A program made the translations under genes and the position numbers. A stretch of DNA of 64,000 nt from Oxalobacter formigenes (GTDB taxonomy: Bacteria > Pseudomonadota > Gammaproteobacteria > Burkholderiales > Burkholderiaceae_D). Shown here piece by piece: positions 62,253 through 64,000 of this stretch. Location of the stretch: assembly GCF_002127965.1 (NCBI RefSeq), contig NZ_CP018787.1, positions 1,736,001 to 1,800,000 of the forward strand, given 5' to 3'. How positions within the stretch are numbered: position 1 is the stretch's first letter; each line of letters starts with the position of its first letter. The notes under the pieces are model-generated. The model worked only from the letters and a program-made list of their open reading frames with translations, had not been told where the DNA came from and did not search any database.

Positions 62253-62882
62253 ATGGAGTGCTTGAGCCTGAAAAAAACAGGCTGTTCCCTGATGGCAATG
62301 ACCCTTTGTTTCATTTTCCTTTCGGCGTGCAAACCAAAAACCATTTTGGACACCACTCCGCTGAAAGCGGAAATCGCGCAGGAATTTGCCAAAGCCGATA
62401 AAGGCGACGCGGCTGCCCGGTTCAATATCGGCCTCATGTACTTCAGGGGAGAAGGTGTCCCTCAGGATTACCGGCAGGCGCGCGTCTGGTTTGAAAAAGC
62501 GGCCATGCAAGGGCTCGGCGAAGCCCAATACAATATGGGAGCCATGCTGGAGCAGGGACTCGGCACAGAAAAGAATGCCGCCACAGCCAGAACCTGGTAT
62601 GAAAAAGCGGCAGCACAGGGCAACGCTCACGCCCAGTACAACCTTGCCAGGCTTTACCTGACAGGCAAAGGCACGTCACAAAACATCGGCAAGGCAGGTG
62701 AATGGATGCAAAAAGCGGCAGCACAGGGAATGACAGAAGCAAAAGAACGCTTTTCCATTCTATTCGACAGTCAATCCGGCTCATTTAAACCGGCAAAAAT
62801 CCAGTCATGGATTGAACAATCGGTCCAGACCGGTGGGGAAAAAGCGAAAATCCTGCAGGAAAAAATAAGAAGCCATAGCTGA
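62253..62882 (+). CDS. Sel1-repeat lipoprotein, about 209 aa
   Basis: Start at ATG 62253, 30 nt after the pseudogene; the longer frame from 62184 overlaps it and is unlikely. The N-terminus ends in a lipobox, CFIFLSAC-KPKT, so Cys26 should be lipidated. Four Sel1 repeats follow (FNIGLMYFRGEGVPQDYRQA; YNMGAMLEQGLGTEKNAATA; YNLARLYLTGKGTSQNIGKA), then a helical tail. It is the only SLR protein here with a lipobox. It could sit on the inner or outer membrane; Lys after the Cys does not suggest inner-membrane retention. Confidence 0.85.
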   Translation: MECLSLKKTGCSLMAMTLCFIFLSACKPKTILDTTPLKAEIAQEFAKADKGDAAARFNIGLMYFRGEGVPQDYRQARVWFEKAAMQGLGEAQYNMGAMLEQGLGTEKNAATARTWYEKAAAQGNAHAQYNLARLYLTGKGTSQNIGKAGEWMQKAAAQGMTEAKERFSILFDSQSGSFKPAKIQSWIEQSVQTGGEKAKILQEKIRSHS

Positions 62883-63011
62883 TACCCTCCTGCATTGACC
62901 GGCTGCCGTCTCCATCATTTTGTAAAAACCATCCTTCCCCGCTTTTCCCGAAACCGGCGGCCTGTCATAATGAATGAATCGACGTCTTTTCAAACAGTGA
63001 AATCCCATTTC

Positions 63012-64000
63012 ATGAAAACCGGCTTTATTTCAATCTGCAAACGGGCGATTCCCGTCCTGCTCTTCTCATTCATGGCTTCCCTGTCGAATCCGGCAGCGGG
63101 ACAAACCGACGCCGATGCGAAAACCGAAGGCATCAGGCTGTATCAGGAAAAAAAATACATCGAAGCCCTTCCCTACCTCAATGCGCCCGATGCCCAAAAA
63201 GACCCGCTTGTCCAGAGCGCGCTCGGCAATATGTTTTCAATGGGGCTGGGCGTCGACGTCAATCAGGAAAAAGCCTTCGACTGGTACCTGAAAGCCGCCA
63301 AACAGAATAACGCGATGGCCCAGCTCTACGTCGCCTATATGCTTGAAAAAGGACTTGGCGTCCGCAAAAACGACAGGGAAGCCTTCAACTGGTACAAAAA
63401 AGCAGCCGAACAGAACGTACCGAACGCACAATACAAACTCGGCACTCTTTACGAAAAAGGCATCGGCACCCGAATCAATCTGAAAGAAGCCCTGAACTGG
63501 TACCGGAAAGCCGCCGAAGGAGGCCTGTCGGGAGCGCAAGTCAAACTGGGCCGCCTGTACAGCGAAGGCATCGGCGTCAAACGCGACTATACCGAAGCCG
63601 CCCGCTGGTTCTACCCTGCAGCCGAAAAAGGGGACGTCATGGCACAGACTGCCCTTGCCTTCCTCTTTGAAAACGGGCTTGGCGTCCAGCAGGATGACGC
63701 CTTCGCTATCAGCTGGTACTCCAAAGCGGCCGAAAAGGGTTTCGCTCCTGCCCAGAACAATCTGGGTTACCTGTACGACAACGGCATCGGCGTCCTGCGT
63801 GACTACACCACCGCCAGAAAATGGTACGAAGCCGCCGCAAAACAGGGGAATGTGGAAGCCCAGTTCAACCTCGGCCAGCTCTACACCCTTGGCCACGGCA
63901 CCGTTCAGGACTACGGCAAGGCCGCCGAATGGCTCGAAAAAGCCGCTGCCAAAGGCCACCCGAAAGCCCTGAACAATCTCGGCATGGCCAGTCTTGACGG
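63012..64000 (+). CDS. exported Sel1-repeat protein, C-terminus off the window
   Basis: Starts at ATG 63012 (MKTGFISICKRAIPVLLFSF...AAG-QT signal peptide); an in-frame ATG at 62970 would add 14 residues. It opens DAKTEGIRLYQEKKYIEALP and runs through about eight Sel1 repeats (SALGNMFSMGLGVDVNQEKA; YKLGTLYEKGIGTRINLKEA) to the right edge without a stop. Repeat spacing is regular at 36 residues. The first unit resembles that of the cassette SLR proteins (GMRLFEAGKYQQAMTYF), a short-range similarity only. Periplasmic. Confidence 0.88.
   Translation, partial: MKTGFISICKRAIPVLLFSFMASLSNPAAGQTDADAKTEGIRLYQEKKYIEALPYLNAPDAQKDPLVQSALGNMFSMGLGVDVNQEKAFDWYLKAAKQNNAMAQLYVAYMLEKGLGVRKNDREAFNWYKKAAEQNVPNAQYKLGTLYEKGIGTRINLKEALNWYRKAAEGGLSGAQVKLGRLYSEGIGVKRDYTEAARWFYPAAEKGDVMAQTALAFLFENGLGVQQDDAFAISWYSKAAEKGFAPAQNNLGYLYDNGIGVLRDYTTARKWYEAAAKQGNVEAQFNLGQLYTLGHGTVQDYGKAAEWLEKAAAKGHPKALNNLGMASLD

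Overview
The window looks like the chromosome of a Gram-negative betaproteobacterium. The evidence is two trimeric-type porins of the betaproteobacterial Porin_4 kind, a heptose epimerase for LPS core, a lipid-A-type ABC flippase, and autotransporters. Together with the very large number of exported Sel1-repeat (SLR) proteins, this makes an Oxalobacter-like member of the Oxalobacteraceae my best guess. That is inference from gene content; I could not search a database. No rRNA, tRNA or CRISPR was seen.

Layout. 0-11 kb: one copy of an unrecognised protein beginning MSGEDDDYF (cut by the left edge), an MFS exporter, a HigBA toxin-antitoxin pair, two tandem porins, hldD, and a cluster of small exported OB-fold (YgiW/YdeI-type) proteins including a 44-residue miniature. 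10.7-21.4 kb: an AT-rich surface-polysaccharide island with an MsbA-like flippase, glycosyltransferases, FkbM methyltransferase, Gfo/Idh/MocA oxidoreductase, ATP-grasp ligase and a frameshifted DegT aminotransferase. The island is littered with decayed genes (a second fkbM, rfbB, an IS256-type transposase) and holds a 25-nt G homopolymer. 21.6-25.9 kb: the most unusual locus. A second MSGEDDDYF protein has its C-terminal tip shifted into another frame and is followed by an exported SLR protein. Next comes an orphan copy of the tip with no N-terminal part, then a second exported SLR protein, then a scar of a third. This has the architecture of a polymorphic toxin-immunity array, though no member is a toxin family I recognise. 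Both SLR start codons are preceded at identical spacing by the same 10-bp-stem, 14-nt-loop hairpin, and both MSGEDDDYF genes are preceded by five tandem terminator-like hairpins.

26-40 kb: SLR proteins, a chromate-type transporter pair, a methyltransferase, an unknown secreted protein, two tandem MATE exporters each with a six-codon leader ORF (MKPLSV / MKPLFV), a ferredoxin-nitroreductase fusion, and an autotransporter with a metallopeptidase-like passenger. 40-49 kb: two adjacent giant SLR proteins (about 1,180 and 1,280 residues), bracketed by a fragment and an intact copy of a DUF488 gene, then a GNAT acetyltransferase. 49-64 kb: a solitary phage tail-collar gene whose leader resembles those of the MSGEDDDYF genes, succinate-semialdehyde dehydrogenase, thyA, an SDR, a second large autotransporter, a YdcF-type protein, a rhodanese, a collapsed PAS/receiver pseudogene and two more SLR genes (the last cut by the right edge).

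Overall the window is dominated by envelope and surface functions and by exported SLR proteins (ten genes). Several single-base frameshifts sit in short homopolymers; these may be real decay, slippage, or assembly error, and the sequence alone cannot tell which.
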